The notes: generated by a model not told the origin, from the sequence alone. Shown: positions 1-9,737, counted from the first letter of the stretch. The stretch is 12,140 nt of DNA from Phlegmacium glaucopus (GCA_015039465.1 MU130662.1:68380-80519); one strand, 5' to 3'. Numbers and translations: made by a program.

Positions 1-2
1 GA

Positions 3-1003
3 AGAGTCGTTAGGAAATCCTTGGAACATGGCCGGCCAAGGGTTTTGTCGTCCTTGGAAGTATCTGTAGGTGCATTTAGAAAGGCTCTTTGCTGATGAAT
101 TGTACTGATGCATAGAAGTACCTGGAAAGCCTAGTCGAGAGAACGCCTGACATATATGGAAAAGAGTTGCAATATGCTCTCTTTGCTGCATACAATGTTG
201 ATGTTGATATATCCACTATCACAAGAGCACTCCATAGGCGTGGTTTTACACGGAAACAGGGGGGTATTATTCATGCCAGCGTAGTTAAATCCGAGTCTCC
301 TAACCTATCATCCATATAGATCACCCGACCTGCGCGTGAGCGTAATGATGAGCTTAGGCTTCAATATCAAGCAGATGTTGGAGAGAACTACCCTCCAGAC
401 ACTTTAGTTTTTGTCGATGAAGCTTCTTGCAATCGCCTGACCACTAACCGCCTCAAAGCCTGGGCGCCAACTGGCAAACGGGCACGCCGACATGACTACT
501 TCGTTCGTGGCCAACGGTATTCAATACTCCCAGCTATGAGCCTCGATGGGGTTTTACACCTTGACATCCTTACATGCGCTTGGACTGCTGAACAGTTCCG
601 ATCCTTCATACATGTGCTTCTGGACAAAATGAATCCTTATCCTCAGAAGAATTCAGTCCTGGTGCTTGATAATGCAAGTGCACACCATTTTGAAGATCTC
701 CGGGAAATAGTGGAGGGGCGGTAAGTTATTTCATTGATCTACAACCAATATTGAAAATGTGATTCTTATAACAGTGGACGGCGGCTCCGATATCTACCTG
801 CATACTCTCCTGATTTCAATCCAATTGAAGAAGGATTCTCCGGAATGAAAGCAAATATACGAGCGAACAGAGATTATATTGTGGGTGAACTCGGTGGTGA
901 GCCCACCTGTGATCCTTATGAGATGTTGTGGTCGGCAGTATTCGAGTCAATGACTCCTGATAATATTATTGGTTGGTACAAAGATTGTGGCTACGTTGTA
1001 TGA
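3..1003 (+). pseudogene. Tc1/mariner-family transposase, decayed (DD34E)
   Basis: Encodes a cut-and-paste DDE transposase of the IS630/Tc1/mariner superfamily, fungal type. Residues from 119 on read in one frame: a helix-turn-helix end ('VERTPDIYGKELQ', 'ISTITRALHRRGFTRKQ'), then the catalytic domain. The three acidic residues are visible: Asp 416-418 (FVDEAS), Asp 668-670 (VLDNASAHH) and Glu 827-829 (SPDFNPIEEGF), with 34 residues between the last two, as in Tc1. A 54-nt GT-AG intron (721-774) restores the frame between 'EIVEGR' and 'GRRLRYLPAYSP'. The stop is 1001-1003. Decay: an in-frame TAG at 317-319 between the DNA-binding and catalytic parts, and the first ~118 bases keep pieces of the N terminus ('GRPRVLSSLEV') only in shifted frames. 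The left end and its inverted repeat lie outside the window, and I could not identify a right terminal repeat. The protein is unlikely to be active from this copy. Confidence 0.88.
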
Positions 1004-1016
1004 GTAGTACCACCTA

Positions 1017-2469
1017 TTAAATTTCGACACTTCCCTGACGGTTATAGTTCTCCTTGTCATCCAATTTAGCCCGCTTCTTCCCCTTCTCGCGTTTCAAGGC
1101 CCTACTGACTCCTCTCATAAATGAACCAATGCTACCTTCAGCCATGCCAAGATCAAGGTAGAAATCTTTGTCGAATTCCAACACACTTTCTGCGTATAAA
1201 ATACCTTTTTCCGCCAAAAGGGTTTCGTATTGTAGAAAATTGAGCCTCGGATATTTGACATGCAGATTGGCGAGGAGATTGGAGATTGTCAGGCATTCAG
1301 AGTTGGTATCATCGTTGGAAGAGTATGAGATAGCAGAGATTGTGCGTTTGAGACAGCGTGAAGGGTAGGTACGCTGGTTGGTGGAACTGGAACCAACAAG
1401 TGGGTTGTTGGTAATGTTGACGTGGATGGGCTGACTCGGCTGAGTGGAAGTTGTCTTCTTTCCACCAGAGCAGCGCCTGCGTTCACGGAGGCGGTCCAGA
1501 GAGAGGCAGTTGGGGGGTATGACACATTGACGGTCAACATCAGGATCGTCTTTCTAATCAAATGGTCAGTATTCTTATCGAAAGAATAAGTCGAAAGAAA
1601 AACGTACGAGCTTTCGTGCCCAGAGCGTCACCTCTTCCAATCCCAGCTTGATGTGTTCATTTGGGTTCTCAGGGCTTACATAGCACCAGCGGTTTGCGCC
1701 TGCATGGTCAGCGCAGCGGAGTTTCTCCTGCACGAGTTTCAATTCTTCACAATAAGCAAAATCTGTGGTTCGATTCCCATCAGTCTTCTTCTTTGGTACC
1801 TCAACAGGCTTAGGATTCTAAGAAGGTTGCGAAATGTTACGAAAAACCATTCAACATATTGGAATTTTGAAAAGGACTTACAACATGACTGATGAACATA
1901 ACAACCTCCTTGGTCCTCCGTGTGCTCCTTTGCATCTTGAGAAGGTCACGAAAGGCACTCTTGAGGTCACCTTCATTGTCCAATTGTCGCGCTGGTGCAC
2001 GTTTGAGGTCGTCACTTGATTTCCAACCAATTTCGGCAGTTGCAGGATCAATACCCATATTGGCACAGATACGGCTGACGAAGTCCTGGAAGGTGATGTC
2101 AACATTGATTTCGATGTCCCTCGTGACCTTGTCGTTGATGGGAATCCTAGTCAAGACTCGGCCAACTAGATATTTGGGTCAATAGGTGTATGATCAATGA
2201 GCGATATCACAAAAATTACCAAGTTGAGGATAGCCCTCTGGGATTGGTTGACTACGGAGCTCGGGGTTGATATTTTCGTCTGCATTATTATTGCCGACAT
2301 TGGCTGGCCCAGGGGTCGCATTGTCGAGCATGTGATTGGCCATGGCCACAGCAATTTCTTGTTGAGTCGGAGGCGGCATAGGGCCTGCACCTAAGAGAAA
2401 AGCAGCCATTTGAGCAGGCTGATGGCGTTGTTGAAAGTAAGCGGGATTCGGATTGAAATAATTGGGCAT
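1017..2469 (-). CDS. Four-exon hypothetical protein, basidiomycete repeat-associated family
   Basis: An intact 426-residue protein is obtained by joining four exons on the minus strand: 2469-2220, 2165-1882, 1817-1608 and 1553-1017. The introns are 54, 64 and 54 nt, all GT-AG, and all phases match. The ATG at 2467-2469 is chosen because it opens exon 1 and lies about 45 bp below a TATA box. Residues 1-83 are rich in Pro, Asn and Gln. Residues 98-178 ('RDIEINVDITFQDFVSRI' to 'EVVMFISHV') have alternating strands and a helix suggestive of a ubiquitin- or PB1-like fold. Residues 249-345 are a Ser/Asn-rich linker. Residues 349-400 ('YPRLNFLQYETLLAEKGI', 'FYLDLGMAEGSIGSF') look like a small helical, SAM-like domain, followed by a basic stretch (KREKGKKRAK, 402-411) that could be a nuclear signal. 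Both domain ideas are inferences. I recall similar multi-copy proteins in Agaricomycetes but know no function. It is convergent with the transposase, 13 bp between stops. Confidence 0.82.
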
Positions 2470-2512
2470 GAGAGAAAACTTTGCTTGCCTTTTAGTTCAG
2501 TGGTCCTCGTCT

Positions 2513-2519
2513 CTTTATA
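2513..2519 (-). promoter_or_regulatory. TATA box of the minus-strand gene
   Basis: TATAAAG on the minus strand, 44-50 bp upstream of the start codon at 2469. Position and sequence fit a core promoter element; no transcript start can be seen directly. Confidence 0.5.
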
Positions 2520-2785
2520 CTCTCCTTGCTTGGCCATTGGTGCCAGGGTCAACCACAAGAGGATTGGCTATGACATAGTGTTTGTATAGATGGGCTGCAA
2601 CAGTGGACGCGACTCAATGGATGCAGGATGCAAGCGATGGAGGGAGCTTGGGGCGCTTGAAGGGTTCTAACTCCACAACATGCGTCATACGCGCGCGTTC
2701 AAGCTACCATAAACGGTTGTTTGTACAAACAGAGGCGCACAAGATGAAATTTCGAGGGGTTCCTAGGTTTTTGCATGTAGCTGTA
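2520..2785. other. Intergenic stretch without supported gene
   Basis: Lies between the promoter of the minus-strand gene and the start of duplicated segment A. The open frame at 2582-2854 runs into the POB3 pseudogene out of its frame and resembles no protein I know. Confidence 0.5.
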
Positions 2786-4032
2786 AAACAAAGGCTAAAA
2801 TTGGTCAGGTTACCGGAGATTCGAATCCGAGCCCCGAGGAGGCGCCGATGTTGAACGTTGACGGCTCGAGGGACGATATGATATGGACATGTTCACCGAT
2901 TTCTTGATATTGCGAGGGAAATCCTACGATTACAAGTTCCTTTTTTCAATCCATTGCTCGGCTCTTCCTGTTACCAAAGCATGACCAACATGTTATATTC
3001 ATCATACGTTTTCTCTTTCAAATCTCTCGCAAACATCAACTAAGCGTCGAAACCCAGTTGCGTTTGAGCACGCCCATCCGACAGGGTCTGACCCTTATCT
3101 CAATATCTGGTGCTGCACTTCACGCGAGAAGAGGAGATCACCACCGAGCGAGTAAGTGTTTATGAAATACAAAGAGAAATTATCGAATGTCTCCGTTCAG
3201 TCAGGGCATCGCCAAATACGACAAGTTGAAGACTTACGAATTCGTATCCAGCGATTACCAAGTTTTGGTCGGCACGAAAATCATTGGTTCAGGAATTTTG
3301 CAAAGTTTCAAAGCTAACTTCAAAGCCATTCAAGGCGATCTCTTTCCCCTCGAAAGATATATGTTCTTGGTCTGCAGACAACCCACTATGATCGAGATCA
3401 ACGATATCCATTAAGTGATCTTCTCTCGTTTGGGTGCCGGCGCAGGATCCTCAACTGGACGAATCTTCGACCTTAACATCGTCACTAGTCCAGAACACAG
3501 TTTCGATCTATCAATAGGGATAAATATGAAATTACCGAGGCGTATTTGAAGGATAACCAAGTGAGGGTGAAGAATGATATGCCAGTGATAACCCGACGCC
3601 CATTTATTGTTTGCTGCGGTTGCCGGCGATGATAATGATGACGATATGCAAAGTCTCGGAAGGATGATGATGATAGTAGCGATGGTGGGTGTTCCTTTAT
3701 TTATGATTTTTTCTTTCTTAGATCCTGATGTTGAGACTTTAAGGCCTCCGGCTCTAATTCTGGATCCCCGAGCGAGAGTGATTCAAGTTCAGACTCTTCC
3801 GGTGCTAAGACAGCGTCGAACGCTAGTGGAGATATTGAAGGAGATGGCGCCAAAACAGACAAGCCTAAGCCAAGACCGAAACCCAAACTCAAGGCTTTTG
3901 CTTCAGCTACTAGTTCTTCAACAAACCGAAAGCAACGTCCAAGAAGGTGAAGAACGATGACGACGATGTGATGGATGTGGACAATGAGGGTAGACATCTC
4001 TCACAACCTAAGCGGAAGGAAGTTGATGTTGC
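2786..4032 (+). pseudogene. POB3: POB3 (FACT complex subunit) pseudogene, copy A, 5'-truncated
   Basis: Remnant of the gene for POB3/SSRP1, the histone-chaperone subunit that works with SPT16 in FACT. Recognisable pieces in order: 'DMFTDFLILRGKSYDYK' and 'LFLLPKHDQHV' (middle, PH-like domain), 'IAKYDKLKTYEFVSSD', 'AIQGDLFPLERYMF', 'MIEINDIH', then the acidic Asp/Ser tail ('SGSPSESDS') and a Lys/Pro-rich C terminus. The N-terminal domain is absent. Damage includes an extra T in the run at 2941-2946 (frameshift), loss of the donor GT of the first intron (AT at 3004-3005), loss of about five codons near 3230, CAA to TAA at 3412-3414, and loss of one intron with adjacent exon near 3300. Retained introns show that it arose by DNA duplication, not retroposition. 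The parent gene is not in the window. Confidence 0.85.
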
Positions 4033-4727
4033 AAGCTTGCAACTGAAATTGAGTTTCCCAAAAGGGAGTTAAAGACGGGTTCATGTTTTGTTCGTATCCT
4101 TGAAGGAGGAACAGTACTTGCTTTCTGTACTAGTACTTTCCCTGTGACCTACGTTCTTTCGCGTTCAAAGTTTTAGATCTTACTTCTAATACAATCACGG
4201 CAGAGCCAGCGCACAACCTTTGTCTATACACAATAGTTATCTCTAAAGAATAATGAGAACAAGTCTCTCGGCGATGTTTCTCGAAGACAAGTTCAACATA
4301 AAGCAGAAGGTAGTACTTGGTTCGAAAGACAAAATAACCAACTACTAAGTAGAGCCGCCTTCCAAGATTTAAACTGGATGCGTGCTGAACTGGCCAACAG
4401 CTACCGTTCTGTCCCCAAGGGGTTATTTAACTACGGTACCTGTCCCTTTTGCTAGACTCCTTTTGCGCTAGTTTTTCTTACTTTGACTGGATTTCAAAAG
4501 GGTTTTTGGATACAATAGTTTGATTCATGATTGGAGGAATGGACGGACATTGCATCGTGTTGTTTGTCTGCTGAAGGATATAGATAACATATCCTCTGCG
4601 AGAGGGCGAAAAGATACAAGATGAATGGTGGAAGAATTTGGGGACGCGATGGGTGACTTCCTGTAGCATTTAGATGTGACAATGAAGTAGCACTGGGTAG
4701 AGGTTATTTGATCAGTACAGTTATGTA
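2786..4727 (+). repeat. Segmental duplication, copy A
   Basis: Direct repeat of 7366-9512. It covers the POB3 remnant and about 700 bp of 3' flank (4033-4727). The flank stays alignable, for example 'gagaacaagtctctcgg' at 4255 and 9083, and 'gattggaggaatgga' at 4529 and 9319. Similarity fades upstream of about 2786 and beyond about 4727. Indels of tens of bases separate the copies. Confidence 0.88.
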
Positions 4728-4985
4728 TACGAGCTGACTTGATGATGTGGAAGTTGGGTCAGTGCAACCACCACGCATGCACTGTGCACAGTCGCAGTGA
4801 AATATGGCTGCGCATTGCTTTGGTGGCATGATGTTGTCTGTTGTTTGATACCGTTAGATGTATGGTAAAAAGATGGTTGACAGCGAACACGTTTTATTGG
4901 CTAAATATGGGTCGGATAAGAATCACGGTGCCGGGTGGTCTCCATTTCTCACTGGGTGGCATGGGCGGATGCACAACCATCAAAT
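4728..4985. other. Intergenic, upstream region of the KRE9/KNH gene
   Basis: No gene seen. It holds a perfect 12-bp palindrome, ACTGTGCACAGT, at 4781-4792 and ends at the TATA box of the next gene. Confidence 0.5.
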
Positions 4986-4993
4986 TATAAAAG
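4986..4993 (+). promoter_or_regulatory. TATA box of the KRE9/KNH-domain gene
   Basis: TATAAAAG, 59 bp before the start codon at 5052. Sequence and spacing support a core promoter for the gene that follows. Confidence 0.6.
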
Positions 4994-5051
4994 CCACACA
5001 TGTTCCAGGTACAGACTGTCTCGTCTCGTCCATCCCCCCCCACTATTTCCT

Positions 5052-6062
5052 ATGCGCACTCCTCAACGTCTATGGTATATTTTCCTACATAAACTTGCGG
5101 GGGGTAATTATGATTGACCTCGTTATAGTGCGGCAATATTGCTACTTCTCTTGAAGTATAACGAAGTCCTTGCATACACTCTCTCTGTTCCAAGCGATAC
5201 AGTTGCTGTTGGCCAAACCTTTGTGCTTTCATGGACCAGCTCAAGCAACGATCTCCAAGATGTAGATATATGCCTAAACACAAATACCGAATTCCTCCGC
5301 ATTGGTTCCATCCAACGTTCCAATCAGCTGGAAGGAATGGTGGACGTCACAGTAAATAAAAGTATAACTCCTGGGTACGCAGTACCTACGATCCCCATCC
5401 TATATTCATACTGAACGAATATCAGGACATATACACTGGGTATCAGAGCCCCTGGTTGCTCGTAGGCTCTTAAATTTTACCTCCCCTCATTGTCCATTGA
5501 GAAATCCTGCAGATTCTTGTTCGCCCAACATTTCAATGACTTTGTTGTCACTGCACCTGCACCGTGAGTACTGTACCGCTGCTGTTCCTCATTAGTCCTT
5601 GTTTCTCATCATGATCAATGTGCATCCAGCACATCTACCACATCCAGCACATCTACCATGCCGCAATCAACTCAGAGCCATACTAGCTCAGCGTCTAGCC
5701 CACCACACCCTTCTTCCAGAACATCCAGTACCTCTGCTGCACCCGCTACTCCTACTAGTTCCTCTACTTTCCAAGAAAACTCTGCGGCTGGTGTTCACTC
5801 TACATCAGATTCAGGTTCTGGTTCGGGGATAAATACCGGAAGTACTACTTCGGTCATGCCAACTGCTGCTTCGGTCATACCAACTGCTCAAAGCCAGACC
5901 AACAGCCAGACCACCAGTGTGGGGACCCCAGTGGTGACTTCTCCTGATAGTTCAACCACTCCGAGCTCTGGAGCGTTAGGGATAACTGAGTCTATTTGGG
6001 GTAAAGGGATGATCGTACAGTTCGTTGGATATATGTTCGGTGTTTTAATGGTCTTCCTTTAG
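5052..6062 (+). CDS. Secreted Ser/Thr-rich GPI-anchored protein with KRE9/KNH domain
   Basis: Five exons (5052-5074, 5129-5374, 5426-5461, 5513-5563, 5630-6062) join in phase to 262 residues. The introns are 54, 51, 51 and 66 nt, all GT-AG. The tiny first exon is supported because splicing creates a clean signal peptide: 'MRTPQRLC', then a hydrophobic core 'AAILLLLL', with likely cleavage after 'VLA' at residue 23. Residues 24-115 match the KRE9/KNH1-like N-terminal fold found in fungal cell-surface proteins ('SDTVAVGQTFVLSWTSS', 'VDICLN', 'SITPGTYTLGI', 'NDFVVTAP'). Residues 117-232 are a Ser/Thr/Pro-rich stalk, expected to be O-glycosylated. The C terminus has small residues (SSGA, 231-234) followed after a spacer by a hydrophobic tail ending 'FGVLMVFL', as in GPI-anchor signals. 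The likely location is plasma membrane or cell wall; a role in beta-glucan assembly is known for yeast KRE9 but not shown for this family. No damage is seen. Confidence 0.85.
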
Positions 6063-7365
6063 TTTCTCAGTTCAGGATCCTTTCCAATTACGTCGAGTCG
6101 GGCCTTGGTGAGATTTTACCATATTATCGTCTATGCGCCATATGTACCTTCTTCCTTCCTTCCTTCCTTCCTTCCTTCCTTCCTTCCCTCACATTCACTA
6201 CATCTAACTGAATACACTCCTTTGTTCGAATTCTAACACTCCATACACACTAAGTTCATATTTGCGCAGAGCGACCCACGTGCATGTTGAACGTTGAACC
6301 TGCAATCAAAGTGGTTCGAGATCCTCAGCGTTTGAAAGAAGCCTCTAATTGTCAATATAGGATGATATCTTCAAGCTCCATCAATATTCTTACCATCATT
6401 GTCCTTTTTGTTCTGCGATGCCAAAATCCGAGGATAATTTTTTCTTTTGTCAGTCTTCTAGATCATGATACATGTAAAAGAACATCAGAGGATAGCAAGA
6501 GCCGGCAACCGATCATGTATTTCCTTCTCTATCGCTCTGTTTATGAGTGCTCCTCGTGGATCCAAGCGCATATACACCACCTATACCGAGGGCCCTGTCT
6601 TCCGTTACACTAAAACGACCCTATGACTCTACCTTATTCGACTGTACTTCATATTTTTACCGCTGAGAGATTTATCCTCATCCTGTTTCTAGTTTTTCAC
6701 CAGATCGCGCCGCAAGTGACATTGAGATACGAGTTGAGAAATGGAAAGAGCGTGGACCGCAAAAAGAGTGATGTGGAATAAACGGCGGGTAGGGAGTCAA
6801 TTATTCAATACTAGTCAATTTTTGACTGGTGCTCCCCCATGCGGTTCAGAGCAAATAGAGGGCGCAGCCGTCACATCATGCAACGGTCACACGCAAAGTA
6901 TATAAATGGAGTTGCAAGGGAGCTTACCGCTGATGTAAGCTGTTCTTCCAAACATAAACAGACTCACTACTCCCATCTCTCGTGCAGCATGTTACTACTA
7001 AATCTCGGTCTACACTTATTTCACCTTCACGAGGTACTTTTTCTGGAACCAGAAGCCGTGGAATGAAGTCCTCAATCCCTTCTATTGCTTCTCAATGTCT
7101 TCGTCCGGTGCGCTGGGGTCAGATAGTTCCAACCGGTCCAAGTAGTTCAAGTACCACGAAACCACAACGACGACCACCTAACTCGCGCATCTCCCATTCC
7201 ACGTACATTTTATTAGCATCTTTGATTATTACCCGGTCAAATCAGCATTCAAGACCAGACAAAAGTCGGAACTTACTGTCGTATCTGTGCATTAACTTTC
7301 CTACGCTGTTCAGCCGCCATCTCTAACAATACTTTTTATGCTGCATCTAGATTACGATACGATTG
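6063..7365. other. Long intergenic region, no confident gene
   Basis: Contains the 3' flank of the KRE9/KNH gene and a TTCC microsatellite. The open frames at 6284-6613 and 6982-7326 on the plus strand lack recognisable motifs, and I do not call them genes. A TATA-like TATATAAAT occurs near 6899. On the minus strand there are weak exon-like pieces: an ATG at 7318 ('MAAEQRRKVNAQIR') followed by a plausible GTAAGT donor near 7277, then 'ANKMYVEWEMREL' in a frame that does not join without a one-base change. They could be a decayed or misread gene. Confidence 0.4.
6148..6188. repeat. TTCC microsatellite
   Basis: About nine uninterrupted TTCC tetranucleotides (6152-6187) with slightly degenerate edges, 90-125 bp after the stop codon of the KRE9/KNH gene. 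It probably varies in length between strains. Confidence 0.95.
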
Positions 7366-8864
7366 AAGCAAAGGCTGAAATGCCGTGAGGTTACTGGAGA
7401 TTTGAATGTGAGCTTCGAGGAGGTGTCGGTGTTGAACGATGACGGCTCGAGACGATATGATATGGACATGTGCCGATTTCTTCATATTGCGAGGGAAAAC
7501 CTACGATTACAAGCTCCTTTTTCAATCCATTGCTCGGCTCTTCCTATTACCAATGGATGACCAACATGTTCTGTTCATCGTACGTTTTCTCTTTCAAATC
7601 TCTCGCAAACATCAACTAAGCGTCGAAATTCAGTTGGGTTTGAGCACGCCCATCCGACAGGGTCAGACCTTGTATCAACATCTAGTGATGCAGTTCACGC
7701 GAGAAGGAGAGATCACCGCAGAGCGAGTAAGTGTTTATGAAATGCAGAGAGGAATTGTCGGTCTTATTTACTTCAGTGAGGACATTGCCAAAATACGACA
7801 AGTCGAAGAAGAATTACGAAGATCCGACATACGAATTCGTATCCAGCAATTTACGGACTTTGGCTGGCAAGAAAATCATTGATTCAGGAAGTTTCCAAAG
7901 GTTTGTCCACCTTTAATTAGGTGTAGCCGAAGCCTAATACCTGTTTTTCTAGCCAAGATGGACACCCCAAGGTTTCAAAGCTAACCTCAAAGCCATTCAA
8001 AGTGATCTCTTTCTCCTCGAAAGACATATTCTTCGTCTCCAAATGACCCGCTATGATCGAGATCAACGACATCCACCAAGTGATCTTCTCTCGTGTGGAT
8101 ACCGGTGCAGGAGTCTCAACTAGAGGAACCTTCGACACTAAAATCGCCACTAAGATCGGTCAGAACACAATTTACGTCTATCAATAGGGATGAACATGAA
8201 ATCACCGAGGCGTATTGGAAGGATAAAAGGGTGGGGGTGGAGAATGATATGGTAACCCGACGCCGACGTATTGTTTGCTACGGTTGCCGGCGACGGCGAT
8301 CATGACGATATGCAAAGTCCCGAAGGATGATGATGATAGTAGCGATGGTGGGTGTTCCTTTACTTATGATTTTTCTTTCTTAGATCCTGATGTTAAGGAC
8401 GTTAAAGCCTCCGGCTCTGATTCTGGATCCCCGAGCAATAGTGATTCAGACTCTTCCGGTGCTAAGACAGCGTCGAACGCTAGTGGAGATATCGCTGGGA
8501 AAAATAAAGCGAATGATAGCAAAGGAAAAAGTAAAGATACGTCCTCTGGGGACAATGTCAAAAATCCGGCGGAAAAGAAAGCCGAAGCTTCCGCTGCCAG
8601 TCGCGAAGCAGACGAGGATGACGGCAAGGCCCAAGTCTAAAGCAAAGAAGGGTTTGGATGACGACGCCATGGATGTGGATGAAGATGGAGCCAAAACAGA
8701 CAAACCAAGACCGAAACCCAAACTCAAGGCTTCTGCTTCAGCTGCTAGTTCTTCAACAAACCGAAATCAACATCCAAGAAGATGAAGAACGCTGACGACG
8801 ATGATGGATGTCGATGATAAGGCCTCGCCCGAAACCTAAGCTGAAGAAGGAAGTTGATGTCTAA
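7366..8864 (+). pseudogene. POB3: POB3 (FACT complex subunit) pseudogene, copy B, 5'-truncated
   Basis: Second and better preserved POB3/SSRP1 remnant. Recognisable order: 'EVTGDLNVSFEEVSVL', 'LRGKTYDYKLLFQSIARL', 'PMDDQHVLFI', 'GLSTPIRQGQ', 'LVMQFTREGEITAE', 'KKNYEDPTYEFVSSN', 'GKKIIDSGSFQ', 'SSKDIFFVSK', 'MIEINDIHQVIFSRV', then an acidic region ('DPDVKDVKASGSDSGSP') and a Lys/Pro-rich tail ending at TAA 8862-8864. Intron-like stretches remain at 7580-7633 (54 nt, with a CTAAG-type branch site), 7727-7776, 7901-7952 and 8348-8383. Damage includes a 2-bp loss near 7471, an extra A near 7792, an in-frame TGA at 8044-8046 and further shifts in the tail. The N-terminal domain is missing, as in copy A. 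Parts of the acidic tail still form an open frame (8275-8640). It is unlikely to make a working FACT subunit. Confidence 0.87.
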
Positions 8865-9512
8865 GCTGTTGAGCTTCCTAAAAGGAGTTGAAATTTCGTA
8901 TGCTTGTTTCTCATCTTTCGACCACGGTCTGGCGTCAAGAGGAACGGTACTCGCTTTCTGTACTTTTCCTGCGACGTACATTTTTCACGTTTTAGATCTT
9001 GCTTCTAACGCATCTTGTTTGTATCTTCAACCACGGCCCAGCGTACAACCTTTCTCTATTTATCTCAAACCTTTCTAAACAATGAGAACAAGTCTCTCGG
9101 TGATGTTTCTCGACGACAAGTCCAACATAATCAGAAGGTAGTAAGTAGAGCCGCCTTCTCAGGATTTAAGGCTGGATGCATGCCGGACTGGCTAACTGCT
9201 ACCGTTCTGTCCAAGGATTATTTAGCTACGGTACCTGAACCTTTTGCTGGACTCCGTCTGGTTTTGTCTTGCTTTGACCGCTTTCCAAAATGCTTTTTAG
9301 GTACAATGATTTGATTTATGATTGGAGGAATGGATGGAAATTGCATCATGTTGTTTGTGCGCTGAAGGATACATCGGATAACATATCCGGCAGCACTGGA
9401 AAGATAACAGATGAATAGTGGAAGAATTTGGGGACACAATGGGTGACTTCCCGTAGTGTTTAGACGCGACAGTGCAGTAGCACTGAGCAGAGGTTAAGTC
9501 AGTACAATTATG
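7366..9512 (+). repeat. Segmental duplication, copy B
   Basis: Direct-repeat partner of 2786-4727, starting at 'caaaggct' and ending near 'cagtacaattatg'. It is longer than copy A, mainly because A has lost intron and coding pieces. The intervening ~2.6 kb, including the KRE9/KNH gene, is not part of the duplicated unit. Confidence 0.88.
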
Positions 9513-9737
9513 ATCATTCTTGAGATGTAGATTAACCTTTTCAGACGTTCGGACGTGTTTAAGTTGGTGACAAAGACAAGTAGGGAGTCCAAGGAATCAA
9601 AAACAACCGGCGAACAGGGAGAGACAAAGTTCTGGAGCAAGGGCAATACAAGCAACCTTGAGGATTAGGAGGAGTTAGGTAAAAACCTAAGGAAGACCGG
9701 AGTAACATCTGGAACAGGGGTAAACACAGCCCGCGCT

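Noticed and set aside
2815..2832. tRNA gene, because of a B-box-like GATTCGAATCC
   Set aside because: The same place in copy B is POB3 coding sequence without that motif, and there is no A box or cloverleaf upstream.
3607..3960. Separate small gene in the acidic region of POB3 copy A
   Set aside because: The frame reads across the pseudogene's intron and is shifted against the Asp/Ser-rich POB3 tail; it is a by-product of biased composition.
2786..4032. Retroposed (processed) POB3 copy
   Set aside because: Intron remnants are kept in both copies and the non-transcribed flank was copied too, so the event was at the DNA level.
6284..6613. 109-residue plus-strand open frame
   Set aside because: No motif, no convincing promoter, and an unlikely composition. 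The opening ATGTTGAACGTTGA also occurs at 2849 in copy A, but similarity does not extend beyond it.
8364..8727. Minus-strand open frames opposite the POB3 tail
   Set aside because: They mirror the Ser/Asp-rich codons of the plus-strand POB3 remnant and show no independent motifs.
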